Below, in pieces: positions 1-8,745 of a stretch of DNA of 64,000 bases. The notes under the pieces were generated by a model. The model made no database searches. It was not told the origin of the DNA and saw only the letters and a list, made by a program, of their open reading frames with translations. The translations under genes and the position numbers were made by a program. Origin of the DNA: Stutzerimonas nosocomialis (lineage in GTDB: Bacteria > Pseudomonadota > Gammaproteobacteria > Pseudomonadales > Pseudomonadaceae); contig NZ_QLAE01000001.1 of the NCBI RefSeq assembly GCF_005876855.1, positions 62,001 through 126,000 on the forward strand. The letters run 5' to 3'. Every line of letters begins with the position of its first letter. Positions within the stretch are counted from its first letter, which is position 1.

Positions 1-526
1 CGGCCGCGATCCGGGACGTGACGAGGTGAAGTATGGCGAGCCTTTCATCGGCAGCGGCGGGCAGATCGTGCGCAAGGTTCTCTACCGGCATCTGCATGGC
101 GAGCCGATGCCCGACTTCGAGGCGGGTCGGGCATTGAGCCGGGACTATTTCTGGATCAACACCGTGCCGTACAAGCCGATCGGCAACAAGGCCTGGTCCA
201 TGCAGGTGAAGCGACGCTTTCACCCGCTGATGCGGCGCCTGCTGGTCGACGGCTGGCACGGGCGCGAGATCATCACCCTCGGCCGCGAGGCCTTTCTCTG
301 GTTCGGGATCGAGCAACCGAAGGCAGTGCGCGAGGCGCTCGAGCAGTTCTGGCAGCGCGACGACCGGTTCGACGCCAGTATTGAGGTCGACCTGCAGACC
401 GACGGCGGTACCGCGCGTCGCTTCCGCCTGCACCCGCTGCCCCATCCCTCACCGCTCAACCAGACCTGGTTCAAGCGATTCCCCGGCCTGCTCGAGGCAC
501 GCCTGAGCGTCCTCGCGCCGGTCTGA
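1..526 (+). CDS. Uracil-DNA glycosylase family protein (5' partial)
   Basis: This is the 3' part of a uracil-DNA glycosylase superfamily gene, a base-excision repair enzyme family that removes uracil from DNA. The frame is open to the window edge. It begins with GRDPGRDE, which matches the family's catalytic GxDPG motif, so the real start lies upstream and the internal GTG at 26 should not be used. The C-terminal PHPSPLN segment matches the DNA-intercalation motif (HPSPLN type). A WINTVPYKP stretch sits between the two motifs. The gene ends 9 bp from the convergent catalase-family gene. The superfamily call is secure; the exact UDG subfamily is not. Confidence 0.8.
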   Translation, partial: GRDPGRDEVKYGEPFIGSGGQIVRKVLYRHLHGEPMPDFEAGRALSRDYFWINTVPYKPIGNKAWSMQVKRRFHPLMRRLLVDGWHGREIITLGREAFLWFGIEQPKAVREALEQFWQRDDRFDASIEVDLQTDGGTARRFRLHPLPHPSPLNQTWFKRFPGLLEARLSVLAPV

Positions 527-535
527 GAAGCACTG

Positions 536-1678
536 CTATCGGTCGCCCGCGCCGTTGCGCTCGAGCCGATAGGCACTGACGGACTCGTAGACCGCCTTGC
601 GCAGCCGGTTGATGCCGCCGATGGGGCGGTGTTCGGGCAGTGCATGCCAGGGGTTGAAGGCCAGGTTGTCGCAATCGAGGTTCTGTTCGGGGCTGTCGAA
701 ATCCTGTGGGGGCACCCGGACGTCGGCCACCGTCTCGAATGGCGAGACCGCCTCGTCCCACTCGATGCTGGTGTCCTCGATGGGCATGTAATGTTCGGCA
801 TTCTGCCGTTGGACCTGCAGCGTGAAGCAGGCCGGCACGCGGTCCAGGGACAACTGCCGGTAGAGCGCACTGCGCAGGAAGTTGGGCAGGTCGCGATTCT
901 GCTCGGGCAACACGTAATGGGGGCAGTTCTCCGGCGCCGGTACCACGCGGTACTTGATGTTCAGCGGCCCGAGGGTGAAGGGCGCGACCGAATGGTAGGT
1001 GGTCGTCATCGGGCTCGGCGGTGCAGGGGAGAGCGTCTTCAGCGCGATGATCAGGTGGCGCAGCTCCCAGCTGCGCGGGTCCCATTCGGGGAAGAACGCC
1101 AGCACCCGCTTGCCCTCTGCCTGGGCGGCGAAGTTGCTGCGGTACTCGGCGACGTCCCGTACGAAGAACGCCGAATGGTTGAACATCACGAAGTCCTGTT
1201 CGAGCGCATGGCGCGGGTTGCGCGTGAGCTTTTCGCCCGGCACGTCCAGCAGCTTGAGGGCCATGCCCCGGGCATCGCGCACGCGGTCGAACTGCGGGTA
1301 GGCGTTGCCGTTGGACAGCCGCATCCAGGCGTCCCACTGCCTGCCCGGCTCGCCGAAGACACCGTGCCTGAGCGCCGGGTCGATGTCTTCGCGAACCCTG
1401 ACTTCGGCTTTGACGCAACCGTGGGCCTTGGCGTGGGCATCGCGCAGCAGGCGGGTGTTCTCGCGGTGCTGTTCGACCACCGAGATGGCGTCGGCGATGA
1501 TCGCGCGAGTGTCGGACGCCTCGCTGAGCGGGACCTCTTCCTCGGTGGAGACCGGCCCCGAGTACTTCACGGCATCGACCAGGGCTCCGGCCAACCCGCC
1601 GACGAGACCGACGACCAGGACCACCAGCACGAGCCGGCCGAGCAGGCGGCCGAACCAGAGCCAACATTTCTTGAGCAT
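536..1678 (-). CDS. Membrane-anchored catalase-family haem protein
   Basis: A 380-residue catalase-like protein of the small, clade-divergent type that may act as a peroxidase or organic-hydroperoxide enzyme rather than a classical KatA. An N-terminal hydrophobic segment (about residues 8-35, rich in V/L/G) predicts a membrane anchor with the haem domain outside the cytoplasm, which is unusual for catalases. Family features are RLSNGNAYPQF and ARGMALKLL, the FVMFNHSAFF stretch, and a C-terminal AFNPWHALPEHRPIGG, which matches the proline- and glycine-rich segment before the usual proximal haem region. The ATG at 1678 is preceded by AAGGA at good spacing and is preferred over an in-frame TTG two codons upstream. 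It lies 33 bp downstream of the di-haem cytochrome gene, probably in one operon. Substrate unknown. Confidence 0.78.
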   Translation of the reverse strand: MLKKCWLWFGRLLGRLVLVVLVVGLVGGLAGALVDAVKYSGPVSTEEEVPLSEASDTRAIIADAISVVEQHRENTRLLRDAHAKAHGCVKAEVRVREDIDPALRHGVFGEPGRQWDAWMRLSNGNAYPQFDRVRDARGMALKLLDVPGEKLTRNPRHALEQDFVMFNHSAFFVRDVAEYRSNFAAQAEGKRVLAFFPEWDPRSWELRHLIIALKTLSPAPPSPMTTTYHSVAPFTLGPLNIKYRVVPAPENCPHYVLPEQNRDLPNFLRSALYRQLSLDRVPACFTLQVQRQNAEHYMPIEDTSIEWDEAVSPFETVADVRVPPQDFDSPEQNLDCDNLAFNPWHALPEHRPIGGINRLRKAVYESVSAYRLERNGAGDR

Positions 1679-1711
1679 GGGCAAAATCCTTCTGCGATAA
1701 GGTTCGAAGCG

Positions 1712-3583
1712 TCAGCCGCAGCGCGGCCCCGGCGTCCAGGGTCTGGGCGTGATCTCGCTCAGTCGCGCTTCCATCTGCGGGTCGCCCAGTACTTTCAGGT
1801 ACTCGACCAGCGCCCAGCGTTCATGGGGCCGCAGGGCGCGGCCGATCACGCCGTCCTGCCGGCAACCGGCGCGAAACTCGTGGCCCTGATTGCCGTTGCC
1901 GGTGATCGACGTGTCGAGCAGAAAACCGCCCGGGAACCGCTCGCTGCGAAAGCCCACGCGCACTGGATCGAATTCCGCGCTGCCCACCCAGAAGCGCGTC
2001 TGGCGCTCGGCGACCGGCGACAGCAGCTCGAACAGGTTGGCCACCGAACCGTTGTGCAAAAAAGGCGGCGTTGCCCAGACGCCGTCCAACGGCCGGGCCT
2101 TGTAGCCGCGGATTTCCTGCACGCCGATGGGCAGGCCGAAGCCGTCGAACTCGGCGCGCTCGGCCTCGCCGATACCGGCTTCGCGATAGGCGCGCTCTTC
2201 GACATAGGCGGTGATGTAGGCCAGCCCCTTGGCGCTGGAGAGGCTGCTCAGGTCCAGCGGGCCGGACGCCTCTCCCTCGAGACGCACGTCCAGCCGGTCG
2301 AGCTCTTCCTGGGTCCAGCCCAGGCGGGACAGGTCGAAGCGGTGATCGGCGATGTTGTCGGCGGTCGTTGGGTCGGTACCCATCACCGAGGTGGGGATCA
2401 CCGGCAGATGCCACTCCGGATCGCGCTCCGGCGCGAAACGCCGATCGGCGGGCTTGGGTCGCGCCTCGTGACAATGGGCGCAATTCTCCCGGAACAGCGC
2501 ACGGCCCAGGCTGGCCTGCTGCAGGTCGATCTCCCCGAACACCGGCTCCGGCCAGCGTGGCGGCGCCAAGCGCATGAGCGTGGTTTCAAGCGTATGCATG
2601 TCACGCACCCGTACTCCGGAGGCGTAACGCGCGGCTTCGGGCAGCGGCTCGCCATTCTCGCCCAGCAGATGCAACGTCGCGCCGACGCCAAGTGCTTCAC
2701 CGATATTGCGCGCCATCGGCTGCATGGCCGAACCGTTCCATTGCACCCAGTCGAATTTCCAGATGTCCCACAGGTGCGGATAACTGACCGGGGCGTTGGC
2801 GACGCGGTAGTTGCCTGAGTCGATCGCATCGCCGAACACGCCGTTGGCGATGCGACCGAACGCATCGGTGCGTCCGAAACCTTCCTCGGTCGGATAGAGG
2901 CCGCGGTGCCAGTCGTTGTAAGCCGTGCCCAGCAGACGGTCGAGCACCTGCTTGACGTCCTCGCGCAGCTGATCGCGGTCGCGCTCGTAGTCCTCGCCGA
3001 GCACCTCCTGGGCGAAACGGCGAAACTTCAGCGGGTTGTAGTAGGTGAAGGCCATGCTCATGCCGAGCGCCTGCCCGAAGCCGCCGCCGCGCAACGTCGG
3101 CACCGTCGAGGCCAGCGAATGCATCGCCGCCCCGCCGTCGATACGCACGGCTTGCCCGTCATGGCGCAGCTCGCCGGTGTGGCAGGCGGCGCAGGTGATA
3201 TCGAGATAGGCGACGCCGGTGCTGGCATCTTCATGACGGGCAAAGCCCACCGGTAGATTGCCGGGGTTGAGCGGGGAAGGATGCTGCTGCGGATCGACCA
3301 GAAAACCGAACCGCGCCAGGTATTCGGGCGCGGCCAGCCGGTCGCGGCTGAAAGGCTTCTCCAACGCGCCGAACCAGGCGTAATGCAGACCTTTCACCTG
3401 CGTTCCCTGTGGCGTGTAGTAATAGGCCTGCCGATCTGCCTCGCTCCATTGGTCGAGGTAGTGCAGTGCTTGAGGTGGCTCGTAGTCCGGCAGATTGGGA
3501 TAGGCGACGAAATAAAGCCCCACCCCCACCAGCAACACAGCCACCACCAGAAGCCCGAACAGGGCACGTCGTAGTAATCGCAT
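1712..3583 (-). CDS. Di-haem cytochrome c, RoxA/fatty-acid dioxygenase-like
   Basis: A 623-residue exported di-haem c-type protein. It has an N-terminal signal-anchor (about residues 8-28) and two CXXCH haem sites, CAACH at about 131-135 and CAHCH at about 368-372. Between them is the segment SYPHLWDIWKFDWVQWNGSA followed by ARNIGEALG, which I associate with the rubber oxygenase RoxA-like family. Databases often label this family 'di-haem cytochrome c peroxidase'. The family also includes Pseudomonas enzymes that add oxygen to unsaturated fatty acids, so oxidation of a hydrophobic substrate in the periplasm is a reasonable inference, with the catalase-family partner downstream handling peroxide products. 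The ATG at 3583 has AAGGA at 8-nt spacing; a GTG just upstream is less likely. The precise reaction is not shown by the sequence. Confidence 0.75.
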   Translation of the reverse strand: MRLLRRALFGLLVVAVLLVGVGLYFVAYPNLPDYEPPQALHYLDQWSEADRQAYYYTPQGTQVKGLHYAWFGALEKPFSRDRLAAPEYLARFGFLVDPQQHPSPLNPGNLPVGFARHEDASTGVAYLDITCAACHTGELRHDGQAVRIDGGAAMHSLASTVPTLRGGGFGQALGMSMAFTYYNPLKFRRFAQEVLGEDYERDRDQLREDVKQVLDRLLGTAYNDWHRGLYPTEEGFGRTDAFGRIANGVFGDAIDSGNYRVANAPVSYPHLWDIWKFDWVQWNGSAMQPMARNIGEALGVGATLHLLGENGEPLPEAARYASGVRVRDMHTLETTLMRLAPPRWPEPVFGEIDLQQASLGRALFRENCAHCHEARPKPADRRFAPERDPEWHLPVIPTSVMGTDPTTADNIADHRFDLSRLGWTQEELDRLDVRLEGEASGPLDLSSLSSAKGLAYITAYVEERAYREAGIGEAERAEFDGFGLPIGVQEIRGYKARPLDGVWATPPFLHNGSVANLFELLSPVAERQTRFWVGSAEFDPVRVGFRSERFPGGFLLDTSITGNGNQGHEFRAGCRQDGVIGRALRPHERWALVEYLKVLGDPQMEARLSEITPRPWTPGPRCG

Positions 3584-3696
3584 CACTCACATCCTTGTAG
3601 CGCCAGGCGAATGGAGCGTTTATGGCAGGGTCTCGCGGGGATGGCAATACAGCGTGAGCAACGTTTTGAGCAAGTTAGCAGCGGCTTGGGAGATGG

Positions 3697-4116
3697 CTAC
3701 TCCAAGTCAAGCAGGCTCCCCTGCACGGTGTCAGGGATGCAGGCTATATATGCTAGGTAATTTGATTTTTTCTTGACTATAACACCATGTCGAGGCTCTT
3801 GGGTTTCTGCGTTTCTGTTAATGGTTGTAACTACGGTGTATGTATATGCTCCGTTTGTAAAGGTCGCAGAGTTCGATAGCTCGTTCCCGTAAATTTGGCC
3901 TATTGAAATTTCAATCTCGCCTATTGTTTTTTTTAATTGGAGTTCCGGAAATTCGTTGGTTTTTCCAAATGAGTAGGTCACTACGTCCAGTTCTTTATAA
4001 ATTTCTATCGTTTTGTCGGATTCGGTTTTACAGTGAAAAATAGGAGTTTTTGGTGTGTCCTGCGCCATGAGGGGCAGTGACGTAATAAAGGCTAGGGCGA
4101 AGATTGTTATATTCAC
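3697..4116 (-). CDS. Putative periplasmic T6SS immunity protein
   Basis: A 139-residue protein I do not recognise by family. It has a short N-terminal hydrophobic stretch (IFALAFITSLPLMAQ) resembling a signal peptide ending near AQ-D, and two cysteines (FHCKTE and YIACIPD) that could form a periplasmic disulfide. The gene lies 55 bp downstream of the GH19 effector gene and shares its AT-rich composition, unlike the GC-rich surroundings. That is the usual position and look of a cognate immunity gene, and a periplasmic inhibitor fits a cell-wall-degrading toxin. The start used is GTG with no strong ribosome-binding site, so the true start is uncertain. Immunity function is inference from context. 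Confidence 0.6.
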   Translation of the reverse strand: MNITIFALAFITSLPLMAQDTPKTPIFHCKTESDKTIEIYKELDVVTYSFGKTNEFPELQLKKTIGEIEISIGQIYGNELSNSATFTNGAYTYTVVTTINRNAETQEPRHGVIVKKKSNYLAYIACIPDTVQGSLLDLE

Positions 4117-4171
4117 CTGTGCGTCCGCTTTTAGGTGGGATGTCTGCCAATGATGGCGGCAATAAATATTT

Positions 4172-6619
4172 TTAGTTTAATGTTTTCGATTTCCAAAGCC
4201 TTTCAAAATTTGCTCTCCTAGCGGCATAGCTGTCAGTATTTCTGTTAATCACTTCGGTTATCGAGTCGACAGTCTCGGGCCTTATTCCCTTGTCTGCAAG
4301 TTCATATAACTTGTTTGATATCCAAAAGCTCGCTGCTGATCTGGTGGCATATTTTAAAGTCAATAATAAGTCGGGATTTTCTACGAAATCTACAATATCT
4401 CCTGGCCAGTTATTCAATAGCTGGTTGTGCCACGTCGTTAGAGCTTCGTAATTGTACCTGCCAGTCAGTTGCTTTAAACCGCGCCCCCTATATCTCCAGC
4501 CATCACCTGTGGAATAGTCCCCATTGCCAAGGTCTGTCCTTCCTCCATATGCACCGTTGGCGATGGCTTCAAAATCCGCCTGGTTCATTCTGGTGCCATC
4601 CGCCTTTATTCCACGGTGGGTCTCATAGCCGTGTAGCTTGGCTGTTTTGGGGTTGTTTCTAAAAAATCTAAATATTTGGATTAGAGATTCTGCCTTGTAT
4701 ATAAAACTTTCTTCTATGCTTAGTTGTGGTCCGGTTTCCTGCAGGATTTGGGCAAAAAAATGAGACCTTCTAAGTGGGGTGTCTAGTTTGTAAAGGGAGA
4801 TATAGTTATTTAGTTCATCGGCAATGCTAAGTAAGTCGCCATCTCTATTTTTATCTAGGTCTGGGTAGATTTCTTTCATTATATCAATCGTGAACTTGAA
4901 ATTGCTTTCGGTATTGAAGCTACTTGTTATATGCAATGGCTGTACGTGCCACGCTCCCCCATCCCCATTTATGCCATGCCGCTCCGTCAGGTCACTCCAC
5001 CAACTCAGCTCCTTGATCCGCTCTTTTTCCGCTTCCCAGATCAGGTTCGGCTTTCCTGGCTCTTCCTCCAGCAACGGATCAAGCTCATCCCATTTGCTCT
5101 GGTTCCAGAACCACTCGCTTTCATATTTGGTGATCAGCTGCCCGAGCACTTGAGCGTGCCAGGGCCTGGCCAGCGCAGCTCGGATTTCATGGCTGGTCAG
5201 TACGCCGTTCTGGTCGGTATCGACGATGTCGTACAGGCGAGCAAGCGCGACTATGGGGCCGCCATCGGCCCTGTTTATCTGGGCGCGGTAGTTGTGCTGT
5301 TCGTCTGCACTCAGGATGCCTTTGGCATTGAATGTGTAGGCGAGTTTTTCAAAGGGCGTTCCGGTTTCCTCGATGCACTGGAAATCCTGCCATTCCCAAG
5401 GGCTGTGGCGGGTGGTTATCAACTCTTGTTCGGCCAGCCAGCCGTCGATGGGATTTCCGCTCTCGTCAGCGAACAATCCATCGAGCCGCCACCAGTGGGT
5501 TGTGCTTGGTGAGGCGCTGCCTTCGGCTCTGACCTGAATCTTGTTCGCCGCTGGCAGGCCATCCAGAAGTGCTTGCGGAATGATCAGGTCGACCCCGATC
5601 TGGTTTCCGTTGTCGCTTAGCTTGGGTGGGTTGTCCGCGTTGATGTCATCGCGATGGGCGATCAGTTTGCTCGCGCCTTTGTAGACCTTGAGCAGGGTCT
5701 TTTGATCATCCGGCAAGCGGCTTGCCCAGGCACGACTACGAGCGATAAAGCCAGGCACGTCGTCGCAGCTGAATACTTCCAGATGAATAAGCGGATGAGC
5801 GGCACCATTGTGGTTTTGATAAATGCCGGGGTGGCCAATCAGCTCACCTGCCTTGATCGGAACACCTTCACCCAAAACCACTACCTGGCTCAGCTCGTTG
5901 GGCTCACTCCGAGCTTGCAAAAACTTGGAGGAAATGTAGCCGGGAAGATTGCCTTCGCTATCGGCCGTGAGGGGTGGATTTGCCGTGCCGTTGATGAGGC
6001 TTACAAGCTTGCTGTACTCACCCTCGGTTGCCGTCACCGTAACTTCGGCTCCCTTGGTAATTTCCGATAGATTCGCAGAGTCTTTGTTGGCACTGGCGCG
6101 AACGATCAGACCCTGGCTCTGGGTATTGACGATATGACTCTTGACCTCCCAGAAGGCAGGCCGTGGCAGATCCGCTTTCGCCTGATAGCCGGCCCAATCC
6201 TGTAAGTGCATGTACAGGCTGTAGAGAGTCAGTCTCGGAGGTGTTTGCTCATCAGCTGCGTTGCCCTCGGCTTTCTTGGGCTGTGGCGGCTGAAGAGTGT
6301 GTTTGACCAGAACGAACCCTGTGGAAAACGGCGCTCGCTTGATGCTTGGGATTTCATCGGTGAACTCGCTGACGGGATAGCTTTCATCGATACGGTAGGC
6401 AATCACCTCGCCATCGGCGATGCAGCGCACACTCGATTGGTCGAATACGGCTGCCGTGCCTTCATCGAAATGCACACCTCCATGCCATAGGCCGTTCTCG
6501 CCGGTCGGGTAATAACCGCTCTTGGCCTTGGCCATATGGGTGAGAAGTTGCAGCGGATTACTGCCTACTTCCTTGCTGGGGAAGGGGTAAGCCCAGTTGA
6601 TCGGTTTGTGTTCGGCCAT
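4172..6619 (-). CDS. T6SS cargo effector: M23-like / SH3 / EF-hand / GH19 lysozyme-like
   Basis: An 815-residue multidomain protein encoded 60 bp after vgrG. The N-terminus (about 1-160) resembles an M23/LytM fold (HGGVHFDEG near 46-54 and LYSLYMHL near 131-138). A bacterial SH3-like segment follows (about 165-235, QGLIVRASANKDSANLSEI). In the middle are two calcium-loop-like EF-hand motifs, DTDQNGVLTSHE and, further on, DLDKNRDGDL. The C-terminal 200 residues match GH19 chitinase/lysozyme-like domains: FFAQILQETG with a candidate catalytic Glu near 628, and YRGRGLKQLTGRYNY. It probably cleaves peptidoglycan glycan strands in the periplasm of a rival. There is no DUF4123 chaperone next to it. 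Base composition changes sharply within the gene near 4930-4950, so the GH19 part looks separately acquired. Effector role inferred from domains and position. Confidence 0.8.
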   Translation of the reverse strand: MAEHKPINWAYPFPSKEVGSNPLQLLTHMAKAKSGYYPTGENGLWHGGVHFDEGTAAVFDQSSVRCIADGEVIAYRIDESYPVSEFTDEIPSIKRAPFSTGFVLVKHTLQPPQPKKAEGNAADEQTPPRLTLYSLYMHLQDWAGYQAKADLPRPAFWEVKSHIVNTQSQGLIVRASANKDSANLSEITKGAEVTVTATEGEYSKLVSLINGTANPPLTADSEGNLPGYISSKFLQARSEPNELSQVVVLGEGVPIKAGELIGHPGIYQNHNGAAHPLIHLEVFSCDDVPGFIARSRAWASRLPDDQKTLLKVYKGASKLIAHRDDINADNPPKLSDNGNQIGVDLIIPQALLDGLPAANKIQVRAEGSASPSTTHWWRLDGLFADESGNPIDGWLAEQELITTRHSPWEWQDFQCIEETGTPFEKLAYTFNAKGILSADEQHNYRAQINRADGGPIVALARLYDIVDTDQNGVLTSHEIRAALARPWHAQVLGQLITKYESEWFWNQSKWDELDPLLEEEPGKPNLIWEAEKERIKELSWWSDLTERHGINGDGGAWHVQPLHITSSFNTESNFKFTIDIMKEIYPDLDKNRDGDLLSIADELNNYISLYKLDTPLRRSHFFAQILQETGPQLSIEESFIYKAESLIQIFRFFRNNPKTAKLHGYETHRGIKADGTRMNQADFEAIANGAYGGRTDLGNGDYSTGDGWRYRGRGLKQLTGRYNYEALTTWHNQLLNNWPGDIVDFVENPDLLLTLKYATRSAASFWISNKLYELADKGIRPETVDSITEVINRNTDSYAARRANFERLWKSKTLN

Positions 6620-6679
6620 GTTCGATACGTCCTGATCCTTGCCTTTGGAGCTGCCTGATAAGCAGCCCTCGTCCTTGCG

Positions 6680-8725
6680 TTAACCGGAAAAGTTGAGCGA
6701 GCGCTTGGGTTTGCGAGGTGAATTGAGTACCTCGCCCGGCTGAGCCTGCTCCAGCAAATTCCCCGCCTTGTCCTTATCTGCCGCTCCCGGCAACACCGGT
6801 GGCTTGATCTTGATGCCTGAGCCCTTGCCCGGTGCCCCGCCGGCGTTGATCTTGATCATCGGGCCGCTGACGGTGATGCCGCCCGGGTCGAGCTTGATGA
6901 AGCTGCCGCCGGCGGTGAGGGTCAGTTCGATTCCGGCTTCGATGACCATTTTCTGGCCGGCCTTGAGGTGGATCTCGCGGCCAGCCCTGGTCAGTTGGGC
7001 GGTGCCGAGCTTGATGTGCTGGGTCTGGCCGACGGTGAGGTGGTCGTCGGGTTTGACTTCCACCTTGCGGTCGCCGGTGACGGTCAGGTGTTCCTCGGCC
7101 CGGAGTTCGGTGAAGCTTGCGGCCTCGATGGTGTCGTGGCGTTCGTGGCCGATGCGGATCTTCTGGTCGTGCTCGATGTTCTCGTCCCAGTCGCGCTGGG
7201 CATGGATATAGATCTGCTCGGCGCCCTGGCGGTCTTCGATGCGCAACTCGTTATAACCGCCACCGCCGGGCGAGCTGAGGGTCTTGAAGACGCTGCGGGT
7301 CTTGTTGGCCGGCAGGTCGTAGGGGACGACGTGCTCCTTGTGGTACAGGCAGCCGGTCACCAGTGGCTGATCCGGATCGCCTTCCAAAAAGGTGACCAGC
7401 ACTTCCATCCCGACACGTGGGATGGCGATGCCGCCGTAGCGGTCGCCGGCCCAGCTTGAACTGACGCGTAGCCAACAGCTGGTCTTGTCATCGGCGTGGC
7501 CGTGACGATCCCAGAAAAACTGAACCTTGACCCGACCGTATTCATCGCAGTGGATTTCTTCGCCCGCGGGGCCGGTGACCACCGCGCTCTGGCTACCGAG
7601 CACACGCGGCTTGGCGTGGATCAGGACCGGGCGGTAGGGGACGTCCCAAGGGGTGGCGGTGAAGTGGTTGCGGTAGCCCTGAGTGAAACCGTCACCTGAC
7701 TGACCGTCGCTTGTCACCGATTCTTCGAGCACCTGCGGCTGTTTGCCTTCGTGGAGCACTTCGGTCAGCAGCCAGAGGTCGTTCCATTCACGGCGTGGGT
7801 GGTCGGCGATTTCCAGCAGATGGCCGCTGACCAGCCTGGGCTGGTCGCTGTCGCCTTCGGCCTGGCGGTAATCGGCGCGGTGGCGCTCCAGCGCGCGCTG
7901 GGACAGGTGCCTGCCATGGGCGCGGTCGGTGAAGCGGCCGGGGTAGTCGTAGTCTTCCAGGTCCGGCGCTTTCTCCTGGCCTGTGGATTGGCCCTTGTGG
8001 TTGGCTTCCATGAGCAGGCGGGGCTGTTCGAAATCGTAGTCGCGGCGGGTGACCCGGCTGGTGCGGGTTTCCAGCCGTACGGCGAAGCGCTTGATCACCG
8101 GCTCGTCGGCGACCAGGCCGCTGTCCTGCAGGTACGCGGTGGGCTGCCCGAGTCTGGGAAAGCTCGTCTGGTCGTCGCCGAACACCAGTACGTGCCCCTG
8201 CTCACTGTGCTCGAAGTGGTAGTGGATGCCTTCTTCCTCGCACAGCCGCTGGATGAAGTGCAGGTCGGTCTCGTCGTACTGGGTGCAGTAGTCGCGCTCG
8301 GGATAGACCACCGGACCGAGCTGGAAACGGTAGGCGTCGGCCTGGATACCCTGGCCTTCGAGCACCTGGGCGATGATCTGCGGCACGCTCAGGTGCTGGA
8401 AGATGCGCTGGTCGGTGCGATGCGCGAGGTAGGCGAGCTGCGGGACGATGGCCAGTCGGTAGCGGGTCAGGCGTTTGCCGGATTCGCCCTGGGCGACGCG
8501 GTGGATCAGCCCGTGGATGCCGTTGCCGGCCGGTGAGAGCGCGAGGAACGCCGGCTGATGAAGCAGGCCTTGCAGGTCCAGATCCGGGCGTTCGCTGACC
8601 AGCTCCAGGTCGAAGCGGTAGGGCTGGCTGATGGCCTCTCGCCCGGTGAAGGCGAGCACCTGCAGGTCGTGTGTGACGCCTTCGATGGTGAGGCTGAAAT
8701 GGGTGTCATTGGCCGCGTTGAACAT
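6680..8725 (-). CDS. vgrG: VgrG/TssI spike protein (copy 1, effector-linked)
   Basis: A 681-residue T6SS spike protein. It contains the gp27-like N-terminus (MFNAANDTHFSLTIEG onward), the gp5-like OB fold around DEYGRVKVQF, the conserved SSWAGDRYGG and RVGMEVLVTFLEGDPDQP motifs, and a beta-helix C-terminus with repeated short strands. The tail ends in a Lys/Pro-rich segment without an added enzymatic domain. The start at 8725 has AAGGAA at 6-nt spacing and aligns with the start of the second VgrG; upstream in-frame starts run into stk1 sequence. It is 20 bp after stk1 and 60 bp before the GH19 effector, so it probably delivers that effector. Over most of its length it is near-identical to the VgrG at 21010-23106. 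Confidence 0.95.
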   Translation of the reverse strand: MFNAANDTHFSLTIEGVTHDLQVLAFTGREAISQPYRFDLELVSERPDLDLQGLLHQPAFLALSPAGNGIHGLIHRVAQGESGKRLTRYRLAIVPQLAYLAHRTDQRIFQHLSVPQIIAQVLEGQGIQADAYRFQLGPVVYPERDYCTQYDETDLHFIQRLCEEEGIHYHFEHSEQGHVLVFGDDQTSFPRLGQPTAYLQDSGLVADEPVIKRFAVRLETRTSRVTRRDYDFEQPRLLMEANHKGQSTGQEKAPDLEDYDYPGRFTDRAHGRHLSQRALERHRADYRQAEGDSDQPRLVSGHLLEIADHPRREWNDLWLLTEVLHEGKQPQVLEESVTSDGQSGDGFTQGYRNHFTATPWDVPYRPVLIHAKPRVLGSQSAVVTGPAGEEIHCDEYGRVKVQFFWDRHGHADDKTSCWLRVSSSWAGDRYGGIAIPRVGMEVLVTFLEGDPDQPLVTGCLYHKEHVVPYDLPANKTRSVFKTLSSPGGGGYNELRIEDRQGAEQIYIHAQRDWDENIEHDQKIRIGHERHDTIEAASFTELRAEEHLTVTGDRKVEVKPDDHLTVGQTQHIKLGTAQLTRAGREIHLKAGQKMVIEAGIELTLTAGGSFIKLDPGGITVSGPMIKINAGGAPGKGSGIKIKPPVLPGAADKDKAGNLLEQAQPGEVLNSPRKPKRSLNFSG

Positions 8726-8745
8726 GGCGCTTCCTTGTACTCGTG

